64,000 nt of DNA from Sulfurimicrobium sp. (lineage in GTDB: Bacteria > Pseudomonadota > Gammaproteobacteria > Burkholderiales > Sulfuricellaceae), in the NCBI GenBank assembly GCA_030652035.1, contig JAUSBJ010000045.1, forward strand, positions 46,250 through 110,249. Reading direction: 5' to 3'. Under the pieces are notes generated by a model. The model did not search any database. It was given only the letters and a program-made list of their open reading frames with translations, and was not told the origin of the DNA. Both the position numbers and the translations under genes were made by a program. Below are positions 42,313 through 56,187 of the stretch, in pieces (within the stretch, counting starts at the first letter, position 1; the number at the start of each line of letters is the position of its first letter).

Positions 42313-43008
42313 TCACACTGTCCTCTTCACCAGCAATTCCTTGATCTTGCCGATCGCCCGCGTCGGATTCAGCCCCTTGGGGCAGACCTCGACGCAGTTC
42401 ATGATGCTGTGACAGCGGAACAGGCGGTATGGATCTTCCAGATCATCCAGGCGCTCGTTGGTGGCCTGATCGCGGCTGTCGGCGATGAAGCGGTAGGCCT
42501 GCAAGAGGCCGGCCGGGCCGACGAACTTGTCCGGATTCCACCAGAACGAGGGGCAGGAAGTGGAGCAGCAGGCGCACAGGATGCACTCGTACAGCCCGTC
42601 CAGCCCGGCCCTGTCCTCTGGCGATTGCAGGCGCTCGATTTCCGGCTCGGGGTCTTCATTGATGAGATAGGGCTTAATCGAGCGGTAATGCTTGAGAAAC
42701 TGGCTCATGTCGACGATCAGATCGCGGATCACCGGCAGCCCCGGCAGCGGACGCAGTTCGATCGGCTGCTTCAGATCCTTGAGCGGCGTGACGCAAGCCA
42801 GGCCGTTCTTGCCGTTGATGTTCATGCCATCCGAGCCGCACACCCCTTCGCGGCAGGAACGGCGCACGCTTAGGGATTCGTCCTGCTCCTTGAGCAGCAG
42901 GATGGCATCGAGCAACATCTTCCCTTCCGCCTCGATGTCCAGCTCATAGTCCTGCATGTAGGGCTTGGCATCGGTTTCCGGGTTGTAGCGGTAGATCGAG
43001 AATTTCAT
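42313..43008 (-). CDS. sdhB: Succinate dehydrogenase iron-sulfur subunit
   Basis: SCREGVCGSDGMNINGKNGLAC and CILCACCSTSCPSFWWN. Confidence 0.98.
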   Translation of the reverse strand: MKFSIYRYNPETDAKPYMQDYELDIEAEGKMLLDAILLLKEQDESLSVRRSCREGVCGSDGMNINGKNGLACVTPLKDLKQPIELRPLPGLPVIRDLIVDMSQFLKHYRSIKPYLINEDPEPEIERLQSPEDRAGLDGLYECILCACCSTSCPSFWWNPDKFVGPAGLLQAYRFIADSRDQATNERLDDLEDPYRLFRCHSIMNCVEVCPKGLNPTRAIGKIKELLVKRTV

Positions 43009-43020
43009 GGTTTCCTTTCA

Positions 43021-43130
43021 TCAGGAAGTGAAATGTGAAGCCACTTGGCTGCGCCTTCGTTGTGAAAGATGAAAAATAAAACCATCCTCTGCACACACTT
43101 CACCCTTCACATTTCACTCTTCACTTCCTA
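43021..43130. repeat. GTGAAA-type intergenic hairpin repeat, copy B (sdhB-sdhA gap)
   Basis: aggaagtgaaatgtgaagccacttggctgcgccttcgttgtgaaagatgaaa...cttcacatttcactcttcacttcct; arms pair with one 7-nt bulge; abuts the sdhA stop codon. Confidence 0.88.
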
Positions 43131-44891
43131 GTAAACCCTGGCCTTGGGCTGGAACGCCTCCACCGTCAGCGGTTTCAGCCGCACCGGCTTGTAGTCCAGG
43201 CGATGCTCGTCGGCAAAGTACAGGGTGTGTTTCATCCAAGCATTGTCGTCGCGCGCCGGGTAATCGTCGCGCGCATGAGCGCCGCGGCTTTCCTGGCGCG
43301 CGGCGGCGGAATGCATGGTGGCCAGCGCCACGGCCATGAGATTTTCCAGTTCCAGCGCCTCGATCCGGCCGGTGTTGTATATCCTGCTGTGGTCGCGCAG
43401 CACGACATCTGGCAGCCTGGCAGCGATTTCCAGCATCTTTTTCACGCCATTCTGCAGCACGGCCTCGGTACGGAATACGCCGCAATGGAGCTGCATGACC
43501 TTGCGCATTTCCTCGCGCAATTCCGGCACAGTGATGCCGTCGCCTTTCCTGTCCCAGCGCGCCAGGCGCGCCGTGATGCGCTCCAGCGCCTGAGTGGGCA
43601 CAGGGCGCGGGAAAGGGTTTTCGCGGCAATATTCGATCACGTCATTGCCGGCGGCTCGGCCGAACACGATCAGGTCGAGCAGCGAATTGCTGCCCAAGCG
43701 GTTGGCGCCATGCACCGAGACGCAGGCGCATTCGCCGATGGCGTACAGGCCGGGCACCGCTTCTTCCGGACCGGTCCGGGTCGGCATGACCACCTGGCCA
43801 CGCAGATTGGTAGGAATGCCGCCCATCATGTAATGCACCGTGGGCACCACCGGGATCGGGTCGGTAGCCGGATCGACGTGGGCGAATTTCATAGCCAGTT
43901 CGCGGATGCCGGGGAGGCGCTGCTGGATCACTTCCGGCCCGAGGTGATCGAGCTTGAGCAGCACGTGATCGCCATCCTTGCCGCAGCCGCGCCCCTCGAA
44001 AATCTCGACCGCCATGGCGCGTGACACCACGTCGCGGCTGGCCAGGTCCTTGGCATTGGGCGCGTAGCGCTCCATGAAACGCTCGCCATTCCTGTTCACC
44101 AGGTAGCCGCCCTCGCCGCGCGCACCCTCGGTGATCAGCACCCCGGCGCCATGCACCCCGGTGGGATGGAACTGCCAGAATTCCATGTCCTCGAGCGGAA
44201 CACCGGCCCTGAGCGCCATCCCCAGTCCGTCGCCGGTATTGATCAGGGCATTGGTGGTGGCGGAAAAAATCCGCCCCGCCCCGCCGGTGGCGAGGATGGT
44301 GGCGCGCGCCTCGATGAAGATCGTCTCGCCGGATTCGATCCCCAGCGCCACCACGCCCTGGGAATAGCCCTCTTCGTCCATCACCAGGTCGACGGCGAAA
44401 TACTCCTCGAAGAAATGGGTGCGCGCCGCGATGTTGCGCTGGTACAGGGTATGCAGCATGGCGTGGCCAGTCCGGTCGGCCACCGCGCAGGTGCGCACGG
44501 CGGGCGCGCCGCCGTATTCCTGGGTCATGCCGCCGAAAGGGCGCTGGTAGATCTTGCCGTTCTCCAGCCGGTCGAAGGGCATGCCGAAATGTTCCAGCTC
44601 GATCACCGCCTCGTTGGCCTGGCGGCACATGAATTCGATGGCATCCTGGTCGCCGAGGTAATCCGAACCCTTGACCGTGTCGTACATATGCCAGTGCCAG
44701 TTGTCCTCGCTCACGTTGCCAAGGCTGGCGGCAATGCCGCCCTGGGCGGAGACGGTATGGGAGCGGGTGGGAAACACCTTGGACACCACCGCCACCTTGA
44801 GGTCGGCGTGGGCAAGCTGCAGGGCGGCCCTGAGTCCGGCCCCGCCGCCACCGATGATCACTGCATCGAAAGTTCGCTTGGCAATGGTCAT
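43128..44891 (-). CDS. sdhA: Succinate dehydrogenase flavoprotein subunit
   Basis: [36 protein letters not shown] (FAD-binding). Start revised to 44891. Confidence 0.98.
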   Translation of the reverse strand: MTIAKRTFDAVIIGGGGAGLRAALQLAHADLKVAVVSKVFPTRSHTVSAQGGIAASLGNVSEDNWHWHMYDTVKGSDYLGDQDAIEFMCRQANEAVIELEHFGMPFDRLENGKIYQRPFGGMTQEYGGAPAVRTCAVADRTGHAMLHTLYQRNIAARTHFFEEYFAVDLVMDEEGYSQGVVALGIESGETIFIEARATILATGGAGRIFSATTNALINTGDGLGMALRAGVPLEDMEFWQFHPTGVHGAGVLITEGARGEGGYLVNRNGERFMERYAPNAKDLASRDVVSRAMAVEIFEGRGCGKDGDHVLLKLDHLGPEVIQQRLPGIRELAMKFAHVDPATDPIPVVPTVHYMMGGIPTNLRGQVVMPTRTGPEEAVPGLYAIGECACVSVHGANRLGSNSLLDLIVFGRAAGNDVIEYCRENPFPRPVPTQALERITARLARWDRKGDGITVPELREEMRKVMQLHCGVFRTEAVLQNGVKKMLEIAARLPDVVLRDHSRIYNTGRIEALELENLMAVALATMHSAAARQESRGAHARDDYPARDDNAWMKHTLYFADEHRLDYKPVRLKPLTVEAFQPKARVY

Positions 44892-44895
44892 TGAT

Positions 44896-45849
44896 TCACC
44901 CCGATTGGCCGTATGGCCCAAGAAAACGTGTGCCGTTGAAATGGATCAGGTGAGACGGTGCATCGGCCACCCAAACCTCTGATTCCCATGCAATGTCTGG
45001 AAGGTAGCGAGTCATGAGGGCGCGCGAGGGAAACGCCGTCACATAAACCAGCCCGGCGGAAGATCCGGCAAATAGCCTGGAAAGTTCCTGGTGGCGCTTT
45101 CCATCGACCGGGCCATGGCTGGTAACAGATTCAATCAGCAGCAGCCAGTTTCGCTCCGGAAAGTAGATCACCACATCGGGCATCTTGCCGTGGGAATCCA
45201 CTGCGACACCTAGCTTTGCCAGCAACTCCTCATCGAAGTAGCCCCACTTGTCCCCGGTGTCACCCGCGTAGATCAGAACGCCATCCGGCACAAAGCGCGG
45301 CCCGAAGTTCTCAATAATGGCTTTGATCAGCTCGCTATGTTCACCCGGACTGATTTGGATTTCCTTGCCAGCTGCGATCCTCACCGGGATCAAGGTCTGC
45401 TCACGCACTTTTGCATAGCGGGCCGACAAGCTTTTTTGCGTGGGCAAATATTCCTTCAACTTGGCGCCCCACGCAGCCGTTCCATAAGTCTTGAGCAGGG
45501 CAAATACCTCATGCTCGATCTGATAGACAGTTTTAGGGCTGTTTGTCGGTCGATCAAGCTTATCCGGGTTGCGAAGCGCCAGCCCAGCATCAACAAACTG
45601 ATGCACGGTCTGGCGGCGGAAAGTTTCGCGCGTATTCGGCGCGTACTCCTTGCCATAATGTTCGCGGCTGAAATCCATCATGGGAGTAATACCCATCAAC
45701 GGGCTAGCGGCAAGTTTCCATGTCTTTTTCGGGGTCAGGTCGAGCAAAGCCAGCAGGCACAACGCCGAACGCTCGTTCTGCTGCGCGCGGGGAAAACCCA
45801 GTACGGCCAGGATTTGCATTGCCTCGTCAATCTTCTTGTACTCGCTCAT
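44896..45849 (-). CDS. BsuBI/PstI-family type II restriction endonuclease
   Basis: 317 aa with C-terminal catalytic-type region [37 protein letters not shown] (PD-(D/E)xK-like) and N-terminal helical domain; coupled to a methyltransferase. Confidence 0.85.
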   Translation of the reverse strand: MSEYKKIDEAMQILAVLGFPRAQQNERSALCLLALLDLTPKKTWKLAASPLMGITPMMDFSREHYGKEYAPNTRETFRRQTVHQFVDAGLALRNPDKLDRPTNSPKTVYQIEHEVFALLKTYGTAAWGAKLKEYLPTQKSLSARYAKVREQTLIPVRIAAGKEIQISPGEHSELIKAIIENFGPRFVPDGVLIYAGDTGDKWGYFDEELLAKLGVAVDSHGKMPDVVIYFPERNWLLLIESVTSHGPVDGKRHQELSRLFAGSSAGLVYVTAFPSRALMTRYLPDIAWESEVWVADAPSHLIHFNGTRFLGPYGQSG

Positions 45850-47324
45850 AGGATACTTCCTAGTCCTTGATCGATTTGTTCCTGCGTAAGCATCCCCTGT
45901 TTCCTAGCCCATCTTCCCAATTTCATCAACACTTCCCGGCTAGGGTATTTCAATAATCTCAGATCGGTAGCGTTAACTTGAGTGTGCCCGCTAAAGCGTC
46001 GGAAACATTCGTCGACTACGCTGGAATTCAGGAACACGGACAAGCCAAGTGCCAAATCCTCGGGCAAGCCCTGTTTGCGATGATGAAAGACATTGAGGTG
46101 GTTCTCGAAACCCAGCAACGGCGTATCGAATACGTCCGGGCAAACCAGATTGGCCACAATGCGGCGTTTCTCCTCCTTGGATGAGAAACGCCGCACCACG
46201 GTATAGAAACCATTGGGGTAAAGCCCTTTTTCGGTTTCAGGGCAACGTATCAAGGCATTGGGTTTTTTCATTCCCGGTTTTGGCCACACCATGACCTGCC
46301 CGGAAAAATGAGCCGGATAAAGCAAGGGAACGGAGTCCTCCTCCGGCATGTCACGCAGGTAAGCTTTCACTCGAAAATCGACCACCGGCCCGGTTGAAAC
46401 CTCAATTCCGATTTCGGCAAGCGAACAATTGAACCCGGAAGACAATCCAGCTGCGCCGCGCTCGGGCGAGGCAGGGACGTGAATGAAGCGCTCCGTGTCG
46501 CCGGGCAGCACTATCTGGTCGAAGGGGTAAACATGGGTAGCAAGATCGGCAAAACTGTCGTCAGTCGAAGTGGACACCTTCACCTCACCCTGTTGGCCCC
46601 CACGCTCAAGCCGGATGATGATGTTTTCCTGCAAGACCTCGTCGTCCTTGAACGCCTTGTCTCGCGAGGCGAATAGGTGCACTTGCCGGATCGCCGTGCG
46701 AGCAAGCAGGTATTCGCGAAAAGGCCGGTAATATGGCCCGTTGCAAAAACTGCGTGGGATGATGGCGACAACTTGCCCGCCTGGCGCCATCAGCGCCACA
46801 GCCAAGGCAACAAAAGCCGAATAGAGATTGACGGTTTCAATGCCAACTTGCCGTAATAGCTGGCGATGGCGTGAGCTACTGCTAATTTTCTTGTATGGCG
46901 GGTTAAGAATGGCATGAGTTAAAAGAGACTCGCCGCCAAACTGAATCCTATTTACGGCATCCTCGATAAAATCATCCACCTCGATCCGGGCATTGAAGTT
47001 GAGCCGAGAACCGTAGCTCGACAGCGTACTGGATAATAAATCATGCAGTTTGCTGTCAATCTCATACAGACTTGCATCAACGCGCCGGAAACCGAAGCCT
47101 CCGCCTGCCCAACGATCCAGAAACGCCCCGGTCAAAGAGCCAACTCCAGCCCCCGCATCAAGCAGGAAAGCATGATCCACCGAACTGGATGCAAACATGG
47201 ATGCCATGAAACGCGCAACAGGTGCCGGCGTCAGAAACTGGCCAAATTCGGACTTGTGTTTTCTGCTGGCCTGCTTTCCGGCTTCCCGACGCGCATTATC
47301 GACATGCTCTAGCAATGGGAACAT
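45846..47324 (-). CDS. N6-adenine DNA methyltransferase (BsuBI/PstI, Eco57I-motif type)
   Basis: GQFLTPAPVARFMASMF, LLDAGAGVGSLTGAFLD (SAM motif), ILNPPYKKI (NPPY motif); 4-bp overlap with the endonuclease. Confidence 0.9.
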   Translation of the reverse strand: MFPLLEHVDNARREAGKQASRKHKSEFGQFLTPAPVARFMASMFASSSVDHAFLLDAGAGVGSLTGAFLDRWAGGGFGFRRVDASLYEIDSKLHDLLSSTLSSYGSRLNFNARIEVDDFIEDAVNRIQFGGESLLTHAILNPPYKKISSSSRHRQLLRQVGIETVNLYSAFVALAVALMAPGGQVVAIIPRSFCNGPYYRPFREYLLARTAIRQVHLFASRDKAFKDDEVLQENIIIRLERGGQQGEVKVSTSTDDSFADLATHVYPFDQIVLPGDTERFIHVPASPERGAAGLSSGFNCSLAEIGIEVSTGPVVDFRVKAYLRDMPEEDSVPLLYPAHFSGQVMVWPKPGMKKPNALIRCPETEKGLYPNGFYTVVRRFSSKEEKRRIVANLVCPDVFDTPLLGFENHLNVFHHRKQGLPEDLALGLSVFLNSSVVDECFRRFSGHTQVNATDLRLLKYPSREVLMKLGRWARKQGMLTQEQIDQGLGSIL

Positions 47325-47392
47325 CTCACCTCTCTATAAGCCCAATATCGTTAGTGCTTTCCCTGTGGAGTATAACGCCCCTCATTGAAATA

Positions 47393-47737
47393 TCACGCGC
47401 CCCACAAAATCTGCACCGCCCAGGCCGCATAGGCCAGCAGGGCGAGGATTACCGACACGTGCAGGGCAAGGCGCAGCACGGTGGGATGGACATAGTCCAT
47501 GAAAATGTCGCGCATCCCCACCCAGGCATGGAGCAACACGCTGAACAGGAACAGCATGCTGGCAAGGCGCACCGGCAGGCTGTGGAACAGGCCATGCCAG
47601 GAAGCGAAGGAGAGCGGCTGGGTGAGAAAGAAGCCGATCAGGAACAGGCTGTAGAACGCCATCACCACGGCGGTGATCCGCTGGGTCAGCCAGTCCTTGA
47701 GGCCGTAATGGGCGCCGCTGACGATGCGCTTTACCAT
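47393..47737 (-). CDS. sdhD: Succinate dehydrogenase membrane anchor subunit D
   Basis: MVKRIVSGAHYGLKDWLTQRITAVVMAFYSLFLIGFF, three TM segments, overlaps sdhC. Confidence 0.93.
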   Translation of the reverse strand: MVKRIVSGAHYGLKDWLTQRITAVVMAFYSLFLIGFFLTQPLSFASWHGLFHSLPVRLASMLFLFSVLLHAWVGMRDIFMDYVHPTVLRLALHVSVILALLAYAAWAVQILWGA

Positions 47738-48105
47738 AGCCAGGCTCCGGCCAATATTGTTGCGCCCATGCTGACGGCAAGTACCAGCTTGGAACTGAAG
47801 CGCGCCTGCGGCAGGTCCACACCGATATCGAAATCCAGGGCCAGGTAGCGCAGACCCATGCAGAAATGGTGCAGGTAGGCCCAGATCACGCCGATCACGA
47901 ACAGCTTCACCAGCGTCAGATCTAGCCATGCCCGCACCTCGGCATAGCCCTGTTCAGACGCCAGGCTCAATTGCAGCACGTAAAGCAGTAGCGGCAGCAG
48001 CAGGAACAGCAGCGCGCCGCTCATGCGGTGCATGATCGACACGATTCCCGGCAGCGGCAGCCTGATCTTGAACAGATTCAGATAAACCGGCCGGGAGCGG
48101 GGCAT
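47731..48105 (-). CDS. sdhC: Succinate dehydrogenase cytochrome b556 subunit
   Basis: RPVYLNLFKIRLPLPGIVSIMHRMSGALLFLLLPLLLY (conserved HRxSG). Confidence 0.95.
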   Translation of the reverse strand: MPRSRPVYLNLFKIRLPLPGIVSIMHRMSGALLFLLLPLLLYVLQLSLASEQGYAEVRAWLDLTLVKLFVIGVIWAYLHHFCMGLRYLALDFDIGVDLPQARFSSKLVLAVSMGATILAGAWLW

Positions 48106-48108
48106 GCG

Positions 48109-49314
<1,206 letters not shown>

Positions 49315-49321
49315 GCTGACC

Positions 49322-50068
49322 TCAGTTCAATTCGTCGAAATAATAGTAGTTTTCGGTGTTGATGTAGCTCTTGCGCCATTCGACCGGCTGCAAGTTATAG
49401 CTGAATGCAACACGTTCGATGCACAGCAGTGGCGACCCGATCGCCACATTCAGCAGCGGGGCGCTGATTTCATCCGCCAGCGCCGCACAGATGCGCTCCT
49501 GCGCAGAAACGATGCGGATGGCGTAACGGGTCTCGTAGAGCGAATAGAGCGTTCCTTTGTGGGCATTGACGTGATCCTCGATCATCGCACTCGAAATACC
49601 TTTGAGGAGTGCGACAGGCAGGCGGATATCGTCGTAGACCACAGGTTTGCCGGAAAACTCCAGCACCCGGCGCAGTATCACCACGCCGCTGCCGGGACGG
49701 ACACTCAACCGCTTTGCCAACGGGGCATCCGCCTTGCCACGCCCGAACCCGATAAACCGGCTGTGCGGATATTCGCGCTCGCCTTCCAGCGGAAACAGAT
49801 GAAGAAAGCGGTAAGCTGTGCCGTCATCGGCATGGGTCGCCACGAAAGTGCCCTTGCCCTGGCGCCGCACCAGGTAATTCTCCTTCACCAGCTCGTCGAT
49901 CGCCTTGCGCACCGTGCCCTGGCTGACCTGGTAGCGCCGCGCCAATTCCATTTCGCTCGGGATCGCCTCGCCGGGCGGCCATTCCCCTTCCGCCAGGCCG
50001 CGCGTGATCAGGCGCTTGATCTGCTCGTACAGCGGGAGAAAATTCGCGGAGGCTGGGTCTTTCTTCAT
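49322..50068 (-). CDS. GntR-family transcriptional regulator (HutC/UTRA type)
   Basis: N-terminal w[44 protein letters not shown], then UTRA domain. Confidence 0.93.
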   Translation of the reverse strand: MKKDPASANFLPLYEQIKRLITRGLAEGEWPPGEAIPSEMELARRYQVSQGTVRKAIDELVKENYLVRRQGKGTFVATHADDGTAYRFLHLFPLEGEREYPHSRFIGFGRGKADAPLAKRLSVRPGSGVVILRRVLEFSGKPVVYDDIRLPVALLKGISSAMIEDHVNAHKGTLYSLYETRYAIRIVSAQERICAALADEISAPLLNVAIGSPLLCIERVAFSYNLQPVEWRKSYINTENYYYFDELN

Positions 50069-50103
50069 AGACCCCGATTTATATCAGAAAGGTCGGCAGC
50101 AGT

Positions 50104-50129
50104 CCACATGTCTTATATAAGACATGTGG
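50104..50129. promoter_or_regulatory. Perfect 26-bp palindrome, candidate operator of the adjacent GntR regulator
   Basis: CCACATGTCTTAT|ATAAGACATGTGG, 35 bp upstream of the regulator start. Confidence 0.7.
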
Positions 50130-50171
50130 CCGCAAGGGGCATGGCAAATTGCCACCCAGATTCATGAAACG

Positions 50172-50290
50172 AGTGAAATGTGAAACCGCTTGGGCTACGC
50201 CCTTGCTGTGAAGCGTGAAATGTAAAACCTCTACACTTCGGCACGCTTCGTGCACCGCTGAACCTGCTGTTACATTTCACACATCACAAA
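50172..50290. repeat. GTGAAA-type intergenic hairpin repeat, copy C (diverged; gntR-ppc gap)
   Basis: gtgaaatgtgaaaccgcttgggctacgcccttgctgtgaagcgtgaaatgtaaaa...gttacatttcacacatcac. Confidence 0.75.
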
Positions 50291-50362
50291 CAAAGCGTAG
50301 CGAGTGAATTCACTCTTCTCAAAACTGTTTCGCGTTAAAAGAATCGCCTCAAATGGCCTGGG

Positions 50363-53179
50363 CTAGCCCGTGTTGCGCATCCCGCCCGCAATGGCATTGA
50401 TCGAGCGCAGCAACGGGTTGGTCCACTGCTCGCGCAACTCCTGCGGCAGCGACTCGTCACGGGTTCGCTTCAGCAACATGACCTGGATGTGGTTGAGCGG
50501 GTCGAGGTAAGGACTGCGGCGCGCCAGGGACAAAGCCAGGGTGGGGTTCTCCTCGATCAGTATCTTGGCGTCGGCGATGTTCAATACCTGGGTGACGGTG
50601 CGATAGTATTCTTCGCGGATGGTCTGGTAGATGGCGAACGCCTCATCCTTGCGCTCGGCCAGTTCGGCATAACGCGCGGCAATGTTCATGTCCGCCTTGA
50701 ACAGGGCCATCTGCGTGTTGCTGAGCAGGGCACGGAAGAACGGCCATTTCTGGTACATATGCTGCAATTTGGCGAGCCGCTCGGGGTCGTTGCCGCGCCA
50801 GTTTTCCAGCGCTGTGCCGATGCCGAACCAGGCCGGCATGGTGTGGCGCGACTGGCCCCAGCCGAACACCCAGGCAATCGCACGCACCGAGCCCTTGGAG
50901 CGGTCGCCTTTCTTGCGATGGGAAGGCCGCGAACCGATGTTCATCAGCCCTATCTCCGTGAGTGGCGTGGCTTCGTAGAAATAATCGATGAAACCGGGTG
51001 TGTTGTCGGTCAGGCCGCGGAAAGCGGCTTCGCCGTCTTCAGCCAGTTTGTCCATGATGCCGAGGAAGTCGCGGCGCTCCTCGACCGGCTCTCGCACCAG
51101 GCTGGTGCTGGCCTTGAGCAGGCCGGTCATGCCCATGGACAGCTCATAGGAAGCCGTTTCGGTATTGCTGTATTTGAACGACAACACCTCGCCCTGTTCG
51201 GTCAGCTTGATCTGGCCGCGCACCGTGCCTTCCGGCTGGGACAGGATGGCCTCATGGGTCGGGCCGCCGCCGCGGCCGACCGTCCCGCCACGTCCGTGGA
51301 ACAGGCGGCATTCGATGCCGCGCGACTGGGTCAGCTTGGTGATCCTCGTCTGCGCATCGTACAGGGACCATACCGAGGCCAGGATGCCGCCGTCCTTGGC
51401 CGAGTCGGAATACCCCAGCATGACTTCCTGCAGGTTGCCGGAACACCTGACCAGTTCTGCATACACCGGGTTGTCGAGCAGGGTGGTCATGACCGGCTCG
51501 ATATGCTCCAGATCGGCAATGGTTTCGAACAGCGGCGAAATGCTGACATTGCAGAACCACTCCTTGCCATCGCGACCGGCCAGGCCGGCCAGGCTGGCAA
51601 GGAACATGACTTCCATGACATGGCTGGCGGCATGGGTCATCGAGATCACATAGGCACCGAATGCCCTGGGGCTGATTTCATGCCGCATGCGGGCCATCAC
51701 TTCAAGCACCTCGAAGGTCTGGCGGGTAGCCTCGCTGAGCTTGCTTTTGTCGATCTTCAATTCCTGGGCACGCGAGATGGCGCCGCCCAGGGCTTCAAGA
51801 CGCCCGGCTTCGCTCAATGCGTTGTATTCCGGCATGCCAGGCAACTGCGCGAACAGCTCGGCAACCGCTTCGCTGTGGCGCGTGGATTCCTGGCGAATAT
51901 CGAGATGCACCAGATAAAAACCGAATGTCTCCGCCTGCCGGATCAGGTCCTGCAACTCGCCGTGGGCCGTATTGCTGTCGCCATGGCTGATCAGGGAATC
52001 ACGGATCAGGTAGAGGTCGGTCAGGAACTCCTGTTCCGATTGGTAAGCGTCAGCAAAGGGAGTGCCCGCTCTTCCTTCCAGTTCGGCATCAAGCATGCTC
52101 AGGCCATGGCGCAGCCGATGCCGCATCACGTACAGCTTGCGGCGGTAGGGCTCCTGCCCGAAACGCTGCGGAAAATCGCCGAATACCGCGGGGAAGCGCT
52201 GTTCGTCCTGCAACAGGCTCTCGTTCATGGATTCGCTGATGGTGCACAGGCGTTTCGAGTGGGTCAGGACATGGCTGAGAGCGCTGACTTCATTCAGGTA
52301 ATGGCGCAGAATCTCACGCTTGTGCAAGCGCAAGGCGAGCACGGTCGTGTCGGGCGTAACGAAGGGATTCCCGTCGCGGTCGCCGCCGATCCAGGAACCG
52401 AAGCGCAGAATATTCGGTATCCGGATCTGCTCGCCTTCGGCCAGTTCCGGCCCATACACACGCTCTATGGCCTTTTCCAGATAGCGGTAGGTTTCGGGCA
52501 CGGCCTTGAACAGGCTTTCACGGAAATAAAACAGTCCGTTCTTGATTTCGTCACGAACCTGGGGCTTGTTGGTACGCACCTCATCGGTTTTCCACAGAGT
52601 CTGAATCTGCTGCTCCAGCTGGCGGGTCAATTCCCTGAGCTGCCCCTTGCCTGCGCGAGGATCATCCAGTTGCTCGCCGGTCAGGAAAATTCGGCGCAGA
52701 TGCTCCATGATGGTACGGCGCTTGGATTCTGTCGGATGCGCGGTGAGCACCGGGATATAGGCCGCCTTGTCGAGCAGGACCTGCAATTGCGCGGCAGTAA
52801 TGCCCTGCGCATGGAATTCGCGCAGAGTGGCGTCGAACGAGCCCGTCCACAGCGCCCCCCCGCCTCGCACCTGGGCGCGGCGAATCTGGTGCTGGTAAGA
52901 CTCCTCGGCCAGATTGACCAGACTGAAGTAAGTACTGAAAGCGCGCACCACGTGCGTCAGCGTTTCCGGGTCCAAAGCGCTAACGAGTTTCTCCAGTTGC
53001 AGACGAAGGCGCGGATCGCCCGTCTTGCGCAGACGGATATAACCCTTGCGCAGCGCTTCCACCGCAGCCAGCACGTGTCCGTCTTCCTGGGTTTTCAATA
53101 CATTGCCGAGCAAATTACCGAAAAGCTTTACTCGAGCGCGCAACTGTCTATCTGTGGGTAATTTTGTCACTTTTATCAC
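50363..53179 (-). CDS. ppc: Phosphoenolpyruvate carboxylase
   Basis: VLTAHPTESKRRTIMEHLRRIF, GYSDSAKDGG, FHGRGGTVGRGGGPTHEAILSQP. Confidence 0.98.
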   Translation of the reverse strand: MIKVTKLPTDRQLRARVKLFGNLLGNVLKTQEDGHVLAAVEALRKGYIRLRKTGDPRLRLQLEKLVSALDPETLTHVVRAFSTYFSLVNLAEESYQHQIRRAQVRGGGALWTGSFDATLREFHAQGITAAQLQVLLDKAAYIPVLTAHPTESKRRTIMEHLRRIFLTGEQLDDPRAGKGQLRELTRQLEQQIQTLWKTDEVRTNKPQVRDEIKNGLFYFRESLFKAVPETYRYLEKAIERVYGPELAEGEQIRIPNILRFGSWIGGDRDGNPFVTPDTTVLALRLHKREILRHYLNEVSALSHVLTHSKRLCTISESMNESLLQDEQRFPAVFGDFPQRFGQEPYRRKLYVMRHRLRHGLSMLDAELEGRAGTPFADAYQSEQEFLTDLYLIRDSLISHGDSNTAHGELQDLIRQAETFGFYLVHLDIRQESTRHSEAVAELFAQLPGMPEYNALSEAGRLEALGGAISRAQELKIDKSKLSEATRQTFEVLEVMARMRHEISPRAFGAYVISMTHAASHVMEVMFLASLAGLAGRDGKEWFCNVSISPLFETIADLEHIEPVMTTLLDNPVYAELVRCSGNLQEVMLGYSDSAKDGGILASVWSLYDAQTRITKLTQSRGIECRLFHGRGGTVGRGGGPTHEAILSQPEGTVRGQIKLTEQGEVLSFKYSNTETASYELSMGMTGLLKASTSLVREPVEERRDFLGIMDKLAEDGEAAFRGLTDNTPGFIDYFYEATPLTEIGLMNIGSRPSHRKKGDRSKGSVRAIAWVFGWGQSRHTMPAWFGIGTALENWRGNDPERLAKLQHMYQKWPFFRALLSNTQMALFKADMNIAARYAELAERKDEAFAIYQTIREEYYRTVTQVLNIADAKILIEENPTLALSLARRSPYLDPLNHIQVMLLKRTRDESLPQELREQWTNPLLRSINAIAGGMRNTG

Positions 53180-53431
53180 TTATTCCGTACCGCAAAAGCG
53201 GCAAAATGGGCGGAAAATGGCGAAATACAACGTTTAAAACGTTATCCGTAAAAAAGGACATTGTATCGCCACAAGACATCAGGGCAAGCATTTTACAGCA
53301 CTATGCCTCATGATTGGCGATGCAGGGTTTCGCGTCTTGCGCGAACGCTTGCGCCCGAAAATGGCCAAAGTGTTATACGCTTTGACGATGTTGCGGTCCT
53401 GAACCGCTCAACAGAAAAAGATTAAAGCCTG

Positions 53432-56086
<2,655 letters not shown>

Positions 56087-56187
56087 ACCGCCTCTCACCC
56101 GCGCATCATAAGGAAACACGGAGAAAATTAATCAACGGATATGGCAGTCCGTGGTATAAAACCGTAAATCAATTTTTTCCGCATAAT

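Noticed and set aside
50489-53161. 890-aa plus-strand ORF opposite ppc
   Set aside because: Antisense shadow ORF in GC-rich coding DNA; translation is compositionally odd, and ppc on the other strand has unmistakable catalytic motifs.
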